64,000 nt of DNA from Rhizobiales bacterium dw_265 (GCA_018449595.1 JAAVUU010000004.1:1-64000); one strand, 5' to 3'; positions 23,076 through 32,540 are shown, numbered from the stretch's first letter. The notes: generated by a model from the sequence alone, not told the origin. Translations and numbers: made by a program.

Positions 23076-23214
23076 TGTCATTCCCGGCCGAGCGCCGCAG
23101 CGCGGCGCGAGGGGAAGGGAACCCAGGCCTGCAACACCAATCCGGTGTCTTGAATCCTGGGGCTCCTTCCCTCGCTTCGCCGCCGTATGGCGGCGATGCT
23201 CGCCGGGGATGACA
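23076..23214. repeat. 139-bp palindromic repeat with TGTCAT ends
   Basis: The left end TGTCATTCCCGGC and right end GCCGGGGATGACA are inverted copies. Both sides carry an internal GC-rich hairpin (CGCCGCAGCGCGGCG on the left, GCCGCCGTATGGCGGC on the right) and then GGGAACCCAGG or its equivalent CCTGGGGCTCC. It lies between the protease gene and the cargo genes. It shares the TGTCAT tips and CCCAGG inner edge with the GIY-YIG-type elements, so the families may be related. Confidence 0.75.
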
Positions 23215-23220
23215 TGGGTA

Positions 23221-23475
23221 TTATTGTTTCGGCCGGTCCAGTTTGGTTTCGATCCGGTCCAGGCTTTCCTTGATGCCGCGCACCTGTTCTTCCAGCACCG
23301 CGACCTTCTCGATCGCCGCCTGGTCCGATGCCCGCACGCGCTCCAGGTCGGCAATGCGTTCCGCCGCACTGCCGGCCCAGAACAGGGCGCCCGCCGTCTG
23401 CAACAAAAAAGCCGCCACAAGGGCGGCCGGCACGCGTTTTTCGACCCCGTTGGACGGGTTTCGCAGGCTATCCAT
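23221..23475 (-). CDS. Small membrane-anchored coiled-coil protein
   Basis: 84 aa from ATG 23475 (an ATG 18 nt upstream is possible), overlapping the previous stop by 8 nt. One hydrophobic segment (VPAALVAAFLLQTAGALFWA) precedes a charged coiled coil (RIADLERVRASDQAAIEKVA, VRGIKESLDRIETKLDRP). The form resembles small accessory proteins in GTA and prophage head clusters. Function unknown. Confidence 0.6.
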   Translation of the reverse strand: MDSLRNPSNGVEKRVPAALVAAFLLQTAGALFWAGSAAERIADLERVRASDQAAIEKVAVLEEQVRGIKESLDRIETKLDRPKQ

Positions 23476-24052
23476 CACGGTCACTGACGTCATTTCCCGT
23501 ATGTGTCATCACGGCGGGGGTGAAATCCCAGCCGCGCAAAATCTTCAGCGCCGCTTCCAGCGCATCCTTGACCAGGCCGCGCGCCATCGCATCCAGCATC
23601 TGCTGGGTGTTCAACGATACCGTCGCGGCCTGATAGCCGCGCGGCCCCGGCAGCGACAGGAACAGCGGCACCGAATTGGTCACGCCGGTGACGACAAAGT
23701 CCTGGAACCAGCGCTGCCGCACCGTCTTCAGCGGATTGCCCACCAGCATCAGCCCGATGCCGGTGCCAAGGTCGAAGCCGTCGGCGATGCCCTCGGTCTC
23801 GACATAGGCCAGCACGCCGGACTTGTCGGGCCGCCATTCGGGCCCGAAAATATCCACCGTGCGCCAGGCGCAATAAAAGCTGCGGCACACCGGATAGCGC
23901 GTCTCATAAATGGCGCAGCCGCCCGCCGTGCAGTTCTTGCATGCCGCGCCGGAGGCTTTCTGGATCTCCGGCTTGTCGATCCGCGGCACCACGCAACAGA
24001 CGGTGCAGTCACCGCAATCGCGCCCCGCGACCAATGCCATGCCATCCCACAT
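23468..24052 (-). CDS. YkgJ-family Cys-cluster protein (cargo gene)
   Basis: 194 aa from ATG 24052, sharing one base with the preceding stop (TGATG). The N-terminal Cys cluster CGDCTVCC ... CKNCTAGGCAIYETRYPVC and SFYCAW fits YkgJ/Fe-S or zinc cluster proteins. The remainder has no catalytic motif I can name. It is not part of the standard GTA set and sits between portal and protease genes, so it is probably an inserted cargo (moron) gene. It is coupled to both neighbours. Confidence 0.75.
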   Translation of the reverse strand: MWDGMALVAGRDCGDCTVCCVVPRIDKPEIQKASGAACKNCTAGGCAIYETRYPVCRSFYCAWRTVDIFGPEWRPDKSGVLAYVETEGIADGFDLGTGIGLMLVGNPLKTVRQRWFQDFVVTGVTNSVPLFLSLPGPRGYQAATVSLNTQQMLDAMARGLVKDALEAALKILRGWDFTPAVMTHTGNDVSDRDG

Positions 24053-24642
24053 CAGTGAATGGCTTTCAAAGCCGCCCTGATGTCCGCCATCGCGTCGGGT
24101 ATCGGCTGCACCCTGCCGCCGCTGCATATCTGCAGAAGTCCGCCAGCCACGCGCCCCAGGTGCGCAGGGTTGCTGCTGCGCGGCGTATCCCACACCCGCC
24201 CCATCACCAGGCCCGACGGCAGATTCGATCCGAAATGGTAAAACGGAACATCCATGCCACCCATCGGCCCGCCTGTGCCAACGCGGACCTGGCGCAGCAC
24301 CTTGTCCCAGGCAAGGATGATGTCACGGGCCAAATCATTGTCTATCGGCGCCTCGCATCGATCCAGACCGGCGCCGCGCTTTTCGCCCAGCATGAAGATG
24401 CGATAGCCATCCTTCACCGTCTTCAGCCCGACCACGAAGTCGGGCACCAGGCCGCCCTCGATGACAGCAAAGACCCGCACGTCCTTGCCGATTTCCGGCT
24501 TCAGACGACGTCCATAATCCCGGCCAAACAGCCGTGGCGCGTCGCCCCGGATGACCGGCGTGGCATCAGGCTCGAGATTTTCCTGCGCCATGCAAGGCAT
24601 GACGGCGAAAAACAGCGCGAGACACAGGAGTGGCGTTTTCAT
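24052..24642 (-). CDS. Exported hypothetical protein (cargo gene)
   Basis: 196 aa. ATG 24642 overlaps the portal stop as ATGA. Residues 1-19 form a signal peptide (MKTPLLCLALFFAVMPCMAQ). The mature part shows no known motif; it contains strands such as VRVFAVIEGGLVPDFVVGLK and a C-terminal helix. Export is unusual for a gene inside a capsid operon, again suggesting cargo. Function unknown. Confidence 0.65.
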   Translation of the reverse strand: MKTPLLCLALFFAVMPCMAQENLEPDATPVIRGDAPRLFGRDYGRRLKPEIGKDVRVFAVIEGGLVPDFVVGLKTVKDGYRIFMLGEKRGAGLDRCEAPIDNDLARDIILAWDKVLRQVRVGTGGPMGGMDVPFYHFGSNLPSGLVMGRVWDTPRSSNPAHLGRVAGGLLQICSGGRVQPIPDAMADIRAALKAIH

Positions 24643-25808
24643 CCGTCCAGCATATCCCCACCCTCCACAGGCGAATAGCCCGCCGCTGCCCGCTTCTCAT
24701 TGACGGTCAGGAAACTCGCGGCATTCAGCTTGTCCCACAGGCCCTGGCGCACCTCGGCCAGGGCGTCCACCGCATCGGCGTCATAGCCGATGCGCAGCCC
24801 CTCGCCGAAGCGCGGCGCCAGCCAGCGGGTCAGCGACGCCGCCGTGCGCGCCACCAGCGGCAGGACCGCCTGGCGCCAGAAGCTCAGGTTCGCCTCGGCA
24901 TAATTCGCAAAGGTGTTGTCGCCGGGAATGCCCAGCAGCATCGGCGGCACGCCAAAGGCCAGCGCGATCTCGCGCGCCGCCGCGGCGCGGCTGTCGGCGA
25001 AACCCATGTCGGAGGGCGACAGGCTCATCGCCTTCCAGTCCAGCCCGCCTTCCAGCACCATCGGCCGCCCGGCATTGGCCGCACCCTGATAGGCGTCTTC
25101 CAGTTCGCGCTTCAGCCGCCCGAACTGGTCGTCGGTCAGCCCGGGCGCGCCATCGGGCCCCTTATATATAAGTGCGCCGCTGGGCCGGGCGGCATTGTCC
25201 AGCAGCGCCTTGGTCCATTGCGCGCCGGCATTGTGGACCTCCACCGCCGCGCCCGCGACCTCCAGCGGCGACAGGCCGTAATAATCGTCCAGCGGATGAA
25301 ACAAAGTGGCGTGCAGCACCGGCAAGAATCCCGTGGCGTCGCGGGTGATGCGCGTGGTCTGACCATCCACACTATAGTCATAGGCCGCGGGCCAGCCGCG
25401 CGCGCCCGGCACCACCGTCATGCGGTCGGGCCGCAGCACATAGAGTTCGCGCGGCACACCCTCCAGGGTCACGCTTTCCAGATAGGCGTTGCCGGCCGAC
25501 TGCAGGAAGGCATACCAGCGCTCGAACAGCGCGGCGCCGTCTTCGCTGCCGTTGGGCCGGGTCAGCAGCGCCAGCAGGGGGTGGCTTTCCAGTTCCTGCG
25601 CCCCGTCATACAGCAGCCAGGGCACCGAGGCGGCGGCCGAGGCGATCTTGCGCACACAGGCATAGCCGACCGCGTTCTTCATCACCCCGATGCGCGCCAG
25701 GCTGGCGGTGTCGCGCCCCGACCAGCGGGCGCGGCCCTGCAGCGACAGCGCGATAAGGGGTGCGCCGCTCTTTTTCTCAGGCGGCGTTCTGCGGAGAAAA
25801 TCAAACAT
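24639..25808 (-). CDS. HK97-family portal protein
   Basis: 389 aa. It forms the dodecameric ring for DNA entry. Signatures include NAVGYACVRKIASAAASVPW, PNGSEDGAALFERWYAFLQS, HPLDDYYGLSPLEVAG and LAFGVPPMLLGIPGDNTFAN followed by ANLSFWRQAVLPLV. It follows the large terminase after a 10-bp gap, and its length is normal for GTA portals. Confidence 0.93.
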   Translation of the reverse strand: MFDFLRRTPPEKKSGAPLIALSLQGRARWSGRDTASLARIGVMKNAVGYACVRKIASAAASVPWLLYDGAQELESHPLLALLTRPNGSEDGAALFERWYAFLQSAGNAYLESVTLEGVPRELYVLRPDRMTVVPGARGWPAAYDYSVDGQTTRITRDATGFLPVLHATLFHPLDDYYGLSPLEVAGAAVEVHNAGAQWTKALLDNAARPSGALIYKGPDGAPGLTDDQFGRLKRELEDAYQGAANAGRPMVLEGGLDWKAMSLSPSDMGFADSRAAAAREIALAFGVPPMLLGIPGDNTFANYAEANLSFWRQAVLPLVARTAASLTRWLAPRFGEGLRIGYDADAVDALAEVRQGLWDKLNAASFLTVNEKRAAAGYSPVEGGDMLDG

Positions 25809-25818
25809 TGTGATCCTA

Positions 25819-27129
25819 TTATATCTTGCGGATGCGAGGCGCGGCGCGCTTCAGGTCGCTCAACGCGGCCAGCGCCCACACCGCCGCATCCATGCGGTCA
25901 GGGCTCCTGGCTGTCTTGCTGCCGTCGTAATGGCACATCTGGTCTTCCAGTTCGGCGAAGCGGCCGGCGTGATGCACCCGCCCCGCCTCATACAGCGCGG
26001 CGAAGGGCGCGGCGCGGGCCAGCTTGCCGCGCGAGGCATGCACCAATTTGATCGGCGCATCGGCCCCCGCCTGTTGCAGCACCGACCGCACCATCTCGCC
26101 GCCCTGGTTGGCTTCGGCGATGATGGCGTCGGCTTCAAAGTCGCCAAAAGCCTGCATCACCCGCGCCGCCCAGCCCGCCGGGGTCAGGCCGCCCGCCGAC
26201 AGGTCGGCCAGGATATAAAACGCGCCCTCGCAGCGGCCCGCGACGACGATGCCGCATTCATCGCCGGTGGCGCTGGCGGGCGGGTCCACCGCCACCACAA
26301 TGCGCTCCATCTCCGGCGCATCACGCACCCGCGCCGCCTCGATCCAGCCGCGCTGCCACAAGGCCCCATCGGTGTCGGCGATCAGTTCGCCGTCCAGTTC
26401 CTGCCGCCCCAGGGTGCTGGCGCCATAGCGCGCCTGCATGAAATCGTAAAAGCCGTCCGCCAGATTGGCTTCATTGTCGGCGGTAGCGCTGCGGGTCACC
26501 GCCACATCGGGCGCGGCCAGCAAATCCTTCAGCGCCGCGATGTTGCGCGGCGTGGTGGTCAGCAGCATGCGCGGCTTTTCCCCCAGCCGCAGCGCCATCA
26601 GCGCCATGTCCAGCGCGGCCTGCGGATCGCGCCATTTGGCGAATTCGTCGCCCCACAGCCCGTCGAACTGATGTCCGCGAAAACTGTCCGGCTCCTCCGC
26701 CGACAACAGCGTCGCCACCGCGCCACCTGGCCACAAAAGCCGGTTGTTCGATGGTTCGAACACCGCACCTTCCACCACACCCAGCAAACCCGATTCCCCT
26801 TCCACCATCACCGCGCGGCTGTCGCGCATGGTGGCGCCGATCAGCCCGATGCGCGCCATGCGGCCCAGAGCCACCTCTTCGGCGATCCATTCCGCGCCGC
26901 TGCGGGTCTTGCCCGCGCCCCGCCCGCCCAGGAACAGCCAGATCTTCCAGTCGCTCCCACTTTGGGATTGGGGCGGCGGCAGTTGCGCCTCGCGGGCCCA
27001 GAAGCGCCAGCCGTCCAGCGCGCGGGCCTCGTCATCGCTGAGGCTTTGCAGCAGCGCCTTTCTTTGCGGCGGCGGCAAGGCGTTTATCCAGTCGGCACTC
27101 CAGGGCCGCGCGGGCACCATCTTGGGCAT
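25819..27129 (-). CDS. GTA gp2-like large terminase subunit
   Basis: 436 aa. The ATPase domain has the Walker A motif FLGGRGAGKTRSGAEWI, the Walker B region FDGLWGDEFAKW and the coupling motif LLTTTPR. The nuclease domain carries acidic positions in RIVVAVDPPASA, ADAIIAEANQGGEMV and SPDRMDAAVWAL. It packages DNA into the particle. The chosen start overlaps the preceding 111-aa gene by about 98 nt; a downstream start cannot be excluded because the N-terminal segment (ADWINALPPPQRKALLQSLS) is conserved-looking. Confidence 0.93.
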   Translation of the reverse strand: MPKMVPARPWSADWINALPPPQRKALLQSLSDDEARALDGWRFWAREAQLPPPQSQSGSDWKIWLFLGGRGAGKTRSGAEWIAEEVALGRMARIGLIGATMRDSRAVMVEGESGLLGVVEGAVFEPSNNRLLWPGGAVATLLSAEEPDSFRGHQFDGLWGDEFAKWRDPQAALDMALMALRLGEKPRMLLTTTPRNIAALKDLLAAPDVAVTRSATADNEANLADGFYDFMQARYGASTLGRQELDGELIADTDGALWQRGWIEAARVRDAPEMERIVVAVDPPASATGDECGIVVAGRCEGAFYILADLSAGGLTPAGWAARVMQAFGDFEADAIIAEANQGGEMVRSVLQQAGADAPIKLVHASRGKLARAAPFAALYEAGRVHHAGRFAELEDQMCHYDGSKTARSPDRMDAAVWALAALSDLKRAAPRIRKI

Positions 27130-27367
27130 GTTTGGCGATCTTCTTTTCCTTCACCATGGCGCGTTCGCGTTCCAGCCGCGACAGCCGCTCCAGGGTGCGT
27201 TCCAGCGACGACAGGGTGCGTGCGTCGGCGGCGCGCGCCTGGGGCGTGGAATCGTCGGCCGTGGCGCCCGCCACCGTGCTCAGCTGCTTTTCCAGTTCCG
27301 CCATCAGTCGTTTGACCATCGTGTCCAGCCATTCTGAATCGGAGGCCGCGTCGGGGGCCGTCACCAT
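27032..27367 (-). CDS. Putative small terminase subunit (GTA gp1-like)
   Basis: 111 aa from ATG 27367. It is highly charged and helical: EWLDTMVKRLMAELEKQLST, then SSLERTLERLSRLERERAMV and a Lys/Ala-rich tail (AAAAKKGAAAKPQR). Position before the large terminase, size and helical character fit a small terminase. It overlaps TerL in another frame by about 98 nt. It is the first gene of the GTA-like operon, so the promoter should lie in 27368-27565. Confidence 0.55.
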   Translation of the reverse strand: MVTAPDAASDSEWLDTMVKRLMAELEKQLSTVAGATADDSTPQARAADARTLSSLERTLERLSRLERERAMVKEKKIAKHAQDGARAALECRLDKRLAAAAKKGAAAKPQR

Positions 27368-27565
27368 TGTGAAATCCGTGTGAGACCGGCAAAAGGCCGC
27401 CGCCCGCGGCGCCGTCAGGCGCCGCGTCTGGTCAGTCACATTTCCGGGAATGGTCGTGATGTAAGGTTCATCTGCGCCGCCGGTCAAGCGGTTGGCGCGA
27501 TTTCCCGCGCCTCTCCCCCGCCCCCTCCTTGAATCCGCCGCAAATATCGGTCAGCTATCCGCCCG

Positions 27566-29644
27566 ATGTCCGCGCCCCAAAGCCCCGGTAACGGCGACCG
27601 CCCCAGCGAGATCGCGCAGATCGCGCACCGTTTCGCGCCGGCTTTCGCCATCGCGATGGCGGCGATCGCGGTGCCGCTGGCGCTGCTCTATCTCACCCCC
27701 ATGGTGCTGGGCTGGTTCGCCCCGGCGCTGGACCCCAAAATTGATCTCTACGCCGTCAACCGGCCACTGGCCTTCACCTTCCTGGATATCGACGGCGCCG
27801 AGGCCGGCCATCGCGGCGCCATTGTCGGCGAGCGGCTGAAGCTGGAAGAGATGCCGCCCTATCTGCCCGCCGCCTTCATCGCCATGGAAGACCGCCGCTT
27901 CTATTCCCACAACGGCATCGATCCCATCGGCCTGGCGCGCGCTTTGCTGCTGGACCTGCGGGCCCGCCGCGCCGTCGCCGGCGGCAGCACCATCAGCCAG
28001 CAGACCGCCAAGATCGTCTACACCAACCAGCAGCGCACCATGTCGCGCAAGCTGACCGAACTGATCGACGCCGCCGGCCTGGAGAAATCGCTCAGCAAGC
28101 AGCAGATCCTGATGCTGTATCTCAACCGCATCTATTTGGGCAGCGGCGCCTATGGCGTGGACGGCGCGGCGCATGTCTATTTCGGCGCCAGCGCGCGCAA
28201 CCTCTCCCTGGCCCAGGCGGCGATGCTGGCGACGCTGACGCGCGCGCCCTCGGTATTCTCGCCCCGCCGCGACCTGTTGCGCGCCCAGCAGCGCGCCAGC
28301 CTGGTGCTGGATTCGATGGTGGAGAACGGTGCCATCACCCAGGCCCAGGCCGACGAGGCGCGCGCCCATCCCGCCGTCATCACCGACCGCGCCAGCGTCG
28401 ATGCCCGCAACTATTTCCTCGACACCGCCGCCGACGAGGCGATGAAGCTGGCCACCATCGACGGCAAGGCCCCCGGCGCCGACATGATCGTGCACACCAC
28501 GCTTGAGCCGAAAGTGCAGGAAGGCGCGCGGCTGGCGGCGGCGCGCACCATCAACAAGTCGGGCAAGAAGACCCGCACCAGCGAAGCCGCGGTGGTGATG
28601 ATGAAGCCCGACGGCGCGGTCAGCGCCCTGATCGGCGGCGTGGACTATCAGGATTCGGTGTTCAACCGCGCCACCCAGGCCCATCGCCAGCCCGGCTCGG
28701 CCTTCAAGCCCTTCGTCTACCTGGCGGCGCTGGAATCCGGCATCACGCCCTGGGAGACCCGCGATGACGAGGCGGTGGACATCAATGGCTACAAGCCGAC
28801 CAATTTCGGCGGCCATCAATATGGCACCCTGACCCTGGCCGATGCCCTGGCCCACAGCGTCAACACCATCACCGTCAACCTGGCGCAGGAAGTCGGCATC
28901 CGCAAGGTGATCGCCGCCGCCCAGCGTTGCGGCATCACCTCGCCGCTGGAGCCCAATGCCTCGCTGGCGCTGGGCACCGCCGAAGTCACGCCGCTGGAAC
29001 TGACCGCCGCCTATGCCACCTTCGCCAACGGGGGCTATCGCGTATCGCCCTATATGGTCACCGAAGTGGATATCGGGGGCAAGCCGGTCTATCAGCGCCA
29101 TGCGCCCGTGCTTCAGCGCGTCATCGCCCAGAGCGTGGACCGCGACCTCACCTACATGCTTTACAATGTCGTGGTCAGCGGCACCGGCGGCTATGCCTCG
29201 CTGCACGGCCGCGAGGCGGCGGGCAAGACCGGCACCACCCAGGATTCCCATGACGCCTGGTTTGTCGGTTTCACCAGCGATTATGTCGCCGCCGCCTGGG
29301 TCGGCAATGACGATTCCTCGCCGACCAGGGGCGTGACCGGCGGCACCCTGCCCGCCTATATCTGGCGCGACGCCATGCTGAGCGCCGAACAGGGCCTGCC
29401 GCTGAAGCCGCTGGACAAGTCGGCGCCGCCGCCGCCGGAAGACGAAACCCTGCTGGCCTCGGGCGGGACCTGGGACGGCGCCAATGACGAACAGGTGTCG
29501 TCGGCCACGCCGAACCTGCCGCCCGACCAGCAACAGCCGCAGCAGCCGGAGCGCCGCCATCGCGGCGGCCTGCTGGGCTGGTTGTTCGGCAGCAGCGATG
29601 ACGACGACAATCAGCCGCCGCCCCCGCCGCGTCCCGGTCGCTGA
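27566..29644 (+). CDS. Bifunctional penicillin-binding protein 1A-type
   Basis: 692 aa inner-membrane peptidoglycan synthase. The membrane segment (IAMAAIAVPLALLYLTPMVL) is near residues 28-50. The GT51 glycosyltransferase has the catalytic Glu motif FIAMEDRRFYSHNGIDPIG and GGSTISQQTAKIVYTNQQRT. The transpeptidase has SxxK in GSAFKPFVYLAAL, SVN in AHSVNTITVNL and KTG in AAGKTGTTQDSHDAWF. The C-terminus is Pro/Gln/Asp-rich and ends in Pro/Arg repeats. It is divergent from the GTA operon across 198 bp. Confidence 0.92.
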   Translation: MSAPQSPGNGDRPSEIAQIAHRFAPAFAIAMAAIAVPLALLYLTPMVLGWFAPALDPKIDLYAVNRPLAFTFLDIDGAEAGHRGAIVGERLKLEEMPPYLPAAFIAMEDRRFYSHNGIDPIGLARALLLDLRARRAVAGGSTISQQTAKIVYTNQQRTMSRKLTELIDAAGLEKSLSKQQILMLYLNRIYLGSGAYGVDGAAHVYFGASARNLSLAQAAMLATLTRAPSVFSPRRDLLRAQQRASLVLDSMVENGAITQAQADEARAHPAVITDRASVDARNYFLDTAADEAMKLATIDGKAPGADMIVHTTLEPKVQEGARLAAARTINKSGKKTRTSEAAVVMMKPDGAVSALIGGVDYQDSVFNRATQAHRQPGSAFKPFVYLAALESGITPWETRDDEAVDINGYKPTNFGGHQYGTLTLADALAHSVNTITVNLAQEVGIRKVIAAAQRCGITSPLEPNASLALGTAEVTPLELTAAYATFANGGYRVSPYMVTEVDIGGKPVYQRHAPVLQRVIAQSVDRDLTYMLYNVVVSGTGGYASLHGREAAGKTGTTQDSHDAWFVGFTSDYVAAAWVGNDDSSPTRGVTGGTLPAYIWRDAMLSAEQGLPLKPLDKSAPPPPEDETLLASGGTWDGANDEQVSSATPNLPPDQQQPQQPERRHRGGLLGWLFGSSDDDDNQPPPPPRPGR

Positions 29645-29674
29645 CCTTTCAATTCCGCATGCTATAAGGCGGGC

Positions 29675-30661
29675 ATGATCCGCCGCCGCGCCTTTCTGGC
29701 TTCCGCCGCATCCACCGCGCTTGCGTCGCCCGCGCGTGCGGCGACCACGATCCGCTTCGTCACCGACTGGAAAGCCCAGGCCGAACATGGCGGCTTCTAC
29801 CAGGCGCTGGCGCAGGGCCTGTACGCGCAGCGCGGCCTCGATGTGAAGATCATCCAGGGCGGGCCCGATGTGAATGTGCCGCAATTGCTGGCCGGCGGCG
29901 CGGCCGATTTCGGCATGGGCTCCAACAGTTTCATCGCCCTGAACATGGTCAGGACCGGCGTGCCGCTGCGCGCGGTGATGGCGGTCTTCCAGAAAGACCC
30001 GCAGGTGCTGATGTCGCATCCGCGCCGCGACATCAATTCCCTGGCCGACATGAAGGGCAAGCCGGTGCTGATTTCCGCCGCCACCATGACCGCCTTCTGG
30101 CCCTGGCTGCGGGCGAAGTTCGGCTTCAGCGACACCCAGATCCGCCGCTACACCAACAACCTGGCGCCCTTCATCCTCGACCCCAACGCCATCCAGGAAG
30201 GCTATCTCACCAGCGAGCCCTTCACGGTGGAGCAGCAGGCGCATTTCAAGCCCAAGGTCTTCCTGCTGGCCGATTACGGCTATCCCGGTTACGCCAACAT
30301 GGTGCTGGTACCGCAAAAGTGGATCGACACCAATCGCAAGGCAGTGCAGGCCTTTGTCGATGCCAGCCGCGACGGCTGGCTGCATTATCTGGACAATCCG
30401 GCCAGGGGAAATGCGCTGATCCGGCGCGACAATCCCGACATCACGGATGCAATCCTGGCCCAGGCACTGGACAAGATGAAGCGCTACGAGCTGGTGATTT
30501 CGGGCGACGGCCGCGCCTTCGGCCTGGGCAGCATGAGCGACGCGCAGTGGAGGCTGTTCACCGACACCATGGTGTCGGAGGGGCTCTATCCCAGGGGCCT
30601 GGATTACAAGCGCGCCTACGACCTCTCCTTCGCCCGCGCCACCCTGCAGAAGTTTCAGTAA
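29675..30661 (+). CDS. NMT1/THI5-type ABC substrate-binding protein
   Basis: 328 aa with a Tat-like leader (MIRRRAFLASAASTALASPA). Residues about 25-330 match the NMT1/THI5 family: TIRFVTDWKAQAEHGGFYQA, AQGLYAQRGLDVKIIQGGPD, LLAGGAADFGMGSNSF, and GYLTSEPFTVEQQA. It is a periplasmic receptor for the importer completed by the ATPase at 31051 and permease at 31758, from which it is separated by the GIY-YIG element. Ligands of this family include pyrimidine precursors and sulfonates; the ligand here is not determined. Confidence 0.87.
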   Translation: MIRRRAFLASAASTALASPARAATTIRFVTDWKAQAEHGGFYQALAQGLYAQRGLDVKIIQGGPDVNVPQLLAGGAADFGMGSNSFIALNMVRTGVPLRAVMAVFQKDPQVLMSHPRRDINSLADMKGKPVLISAATMTAFWPWLRAKFGFSDTQIRRYTNNLAPFILDPNAIQEGYLTSEPFTVEQQAHFKPKVFLLADYGYPGYANMVLVPQKWIDTNRKAVQAFVDASRDGWLHYLDNPARGNALIRRDNPDITDAILAQALDKMKRYELVISGDGRAFGLGSMSDAQWRLFTDTMVSEGLYPRGLDYKRAYDLSFARATLQKFQ

Positions 30662-30667
30662 AAACTT

Positions 30668-31039
30668 GTCATGGCCCGCAAAAGCGGGCCAGCCAGGTGC
30701 CACAAATGCCCGGCGTCTATTATGTCTACATTCTTGCCAGCAAACGAAACGGCACGCTTTATATCGGCGTGACCAATAATCTGGCGCGCCGGGTGTGGGA
30801 GCATCGGGAAGGACTGGCCGAAGGTTTCACCAAGACTTATGGTGTAAAGCACCTTGTCCATTACGAGATATTTGAAGACATCAACGCCGCCATTCATCGT
30901 GAGGATCGCTTGAAGAAATGGAAACGCCAGTGGAAGATCGATCTGATCCAGTCGCGTAATCTTCTGCGGGACGATCTATATGAAACTCTCAACAGTTGAG
31001 CGGACCCAACTGGGTGGCCCGCTTTTGCGGGCCATGACA
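30668..31039. mobile_element. 372-bp hairpin-ended element carrying a GIY-YIG nuclease gene
   Basis: The left end (30668-30692) and right end (31015-31039) are perfect 25-bp inverted repeats starting TGTCATGGCCCGC, each folding into a TGGCCCGC/GCGGGCCA hairpin with an AAAA or TTTT loop. The inner edges (GCCAGGTG and CAACTGGG) are also related. Apart from the ends, the element holds only the 97-aa nuclease gene. It splits an ABC transporter operon between receptor and ATPase. The 126-bp element at 18238-18363 has the same ends. Confidence 0.8.
30706..30999 (+). CDS. GIY-YIG nuclease (YhbQ/UPF0213-type)
   Basis: 97 aa from ATG 30706. The GIY-YIG core is visible as VYYVYILASKRNGTLYIGVT, then NNLARRVWEHREG with the conserved Arg, and a Glu in INAAIHREDRLKKWKR. 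The ribosome site (CCAGGTG) is supplied by the inner edge of the left terminal repeat, so gene and repeat evolve as a unit. It may act on its own terminal hairpins as a single-strand nuclease; this is inference. Confidence 0.88.
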   Translation: MPGVYYVYILASKRNGTLYIGVTNNLARRVWEHREGLAEGFTKTYGVKHLVHYEIFEDINAAIHREDRLKKWKRQWKIDLIQSRNLLRDDLYETLNS

Positions 31040-31050
31040 ATGAGGGCGCA

Positions 31051-31757
<707 letters not shown>

Positions 31758-31761
<4 letters not shown>

Positions 31762-32540
31762 ACCGGGCCCTGACCATCGCGTTGCCGCTGGCCGTCGCCT
31801 TGGCTGTGCTGGGCGCGTGGGAATGGGCGGTGGCGCATTGGCAGGTGCCGCCCTATGTGCTGCCCGCGCCCTCGGCCATCGCCCACGCCTTCGCCGGCAA
31901 TTTCACTTCCCTGATGGCGGCGCTGGCTTCCACCCTCACCGTCACCCTGGAAGCCTTCGCCGCCGCCTGTGTGCTGGGCCTGGCCACCGCAATCGGTTTT
32001 TCGCAAAGCCGCCTCCTGGAGCGCACCCTCTATCCCTATGCCGTGATCCTGCAGGTGACGCCGGTGGTCGCCATCGCGCCCCTGATCCTGATCTGGGTGG
32101 GGTTCGAGCGCATCAACCTGGCGCTGGTGATCATCGCCACCATCGTCGCTTTTTTTCCCATCCTGGCGGGCGCGACCCTGGGGCTGAAAAGCGCCGACTT
32201 CAATTTGATCGACCTCACCCGGCTTTATGGCGCGTCGCGGGCACAGCAATTGTGGCGCGTCCGCCTGCCTACCGCCCTGCCCTATCTGTTGTCGGGCATG
32301 AAGACCGCCGGCGGGCTGGCGCTGATCGGCGCGGTGGTGGCGGAGTTCGTCGCCGGCTCCGGCACCGCCACGGGCCTGGCCTGGCGCATCGTGGAATCGG
32401 GCAACCGGCTGGAGATCGCCACTTTGTTCGCCGCGTTGGCGCTCCTCGCGCTGACCGGCGTGCTGATCTTCGCGGCGCTCTCTTTGCTGGAATGGGCACT
32501 GCTGCGGCGCTGGCACGAAAGCGCCCTGTCTAATTCTTAA
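31758..32540 (+). CDS. ABC transporter permease (NitT/TauT type)
   Basis: 260 aa; its start overlaps the ATPase stop as ATGA. About six membrane helices are visible. The EAA-type cytoplasmic loop is in [20 protein letters not shown], with [20 protein letters not shown] following. It completes a three-gene importer. Its last 11 nt overlap the convergent MFS gene. Confidence 0.92.

Noticed and set aside
27551-30703. A 1050-codon minus-strand open frame
   Set aside because: Antisense of the penicillin-binding protein and substrate-binding protein, both with full active-site motifs.
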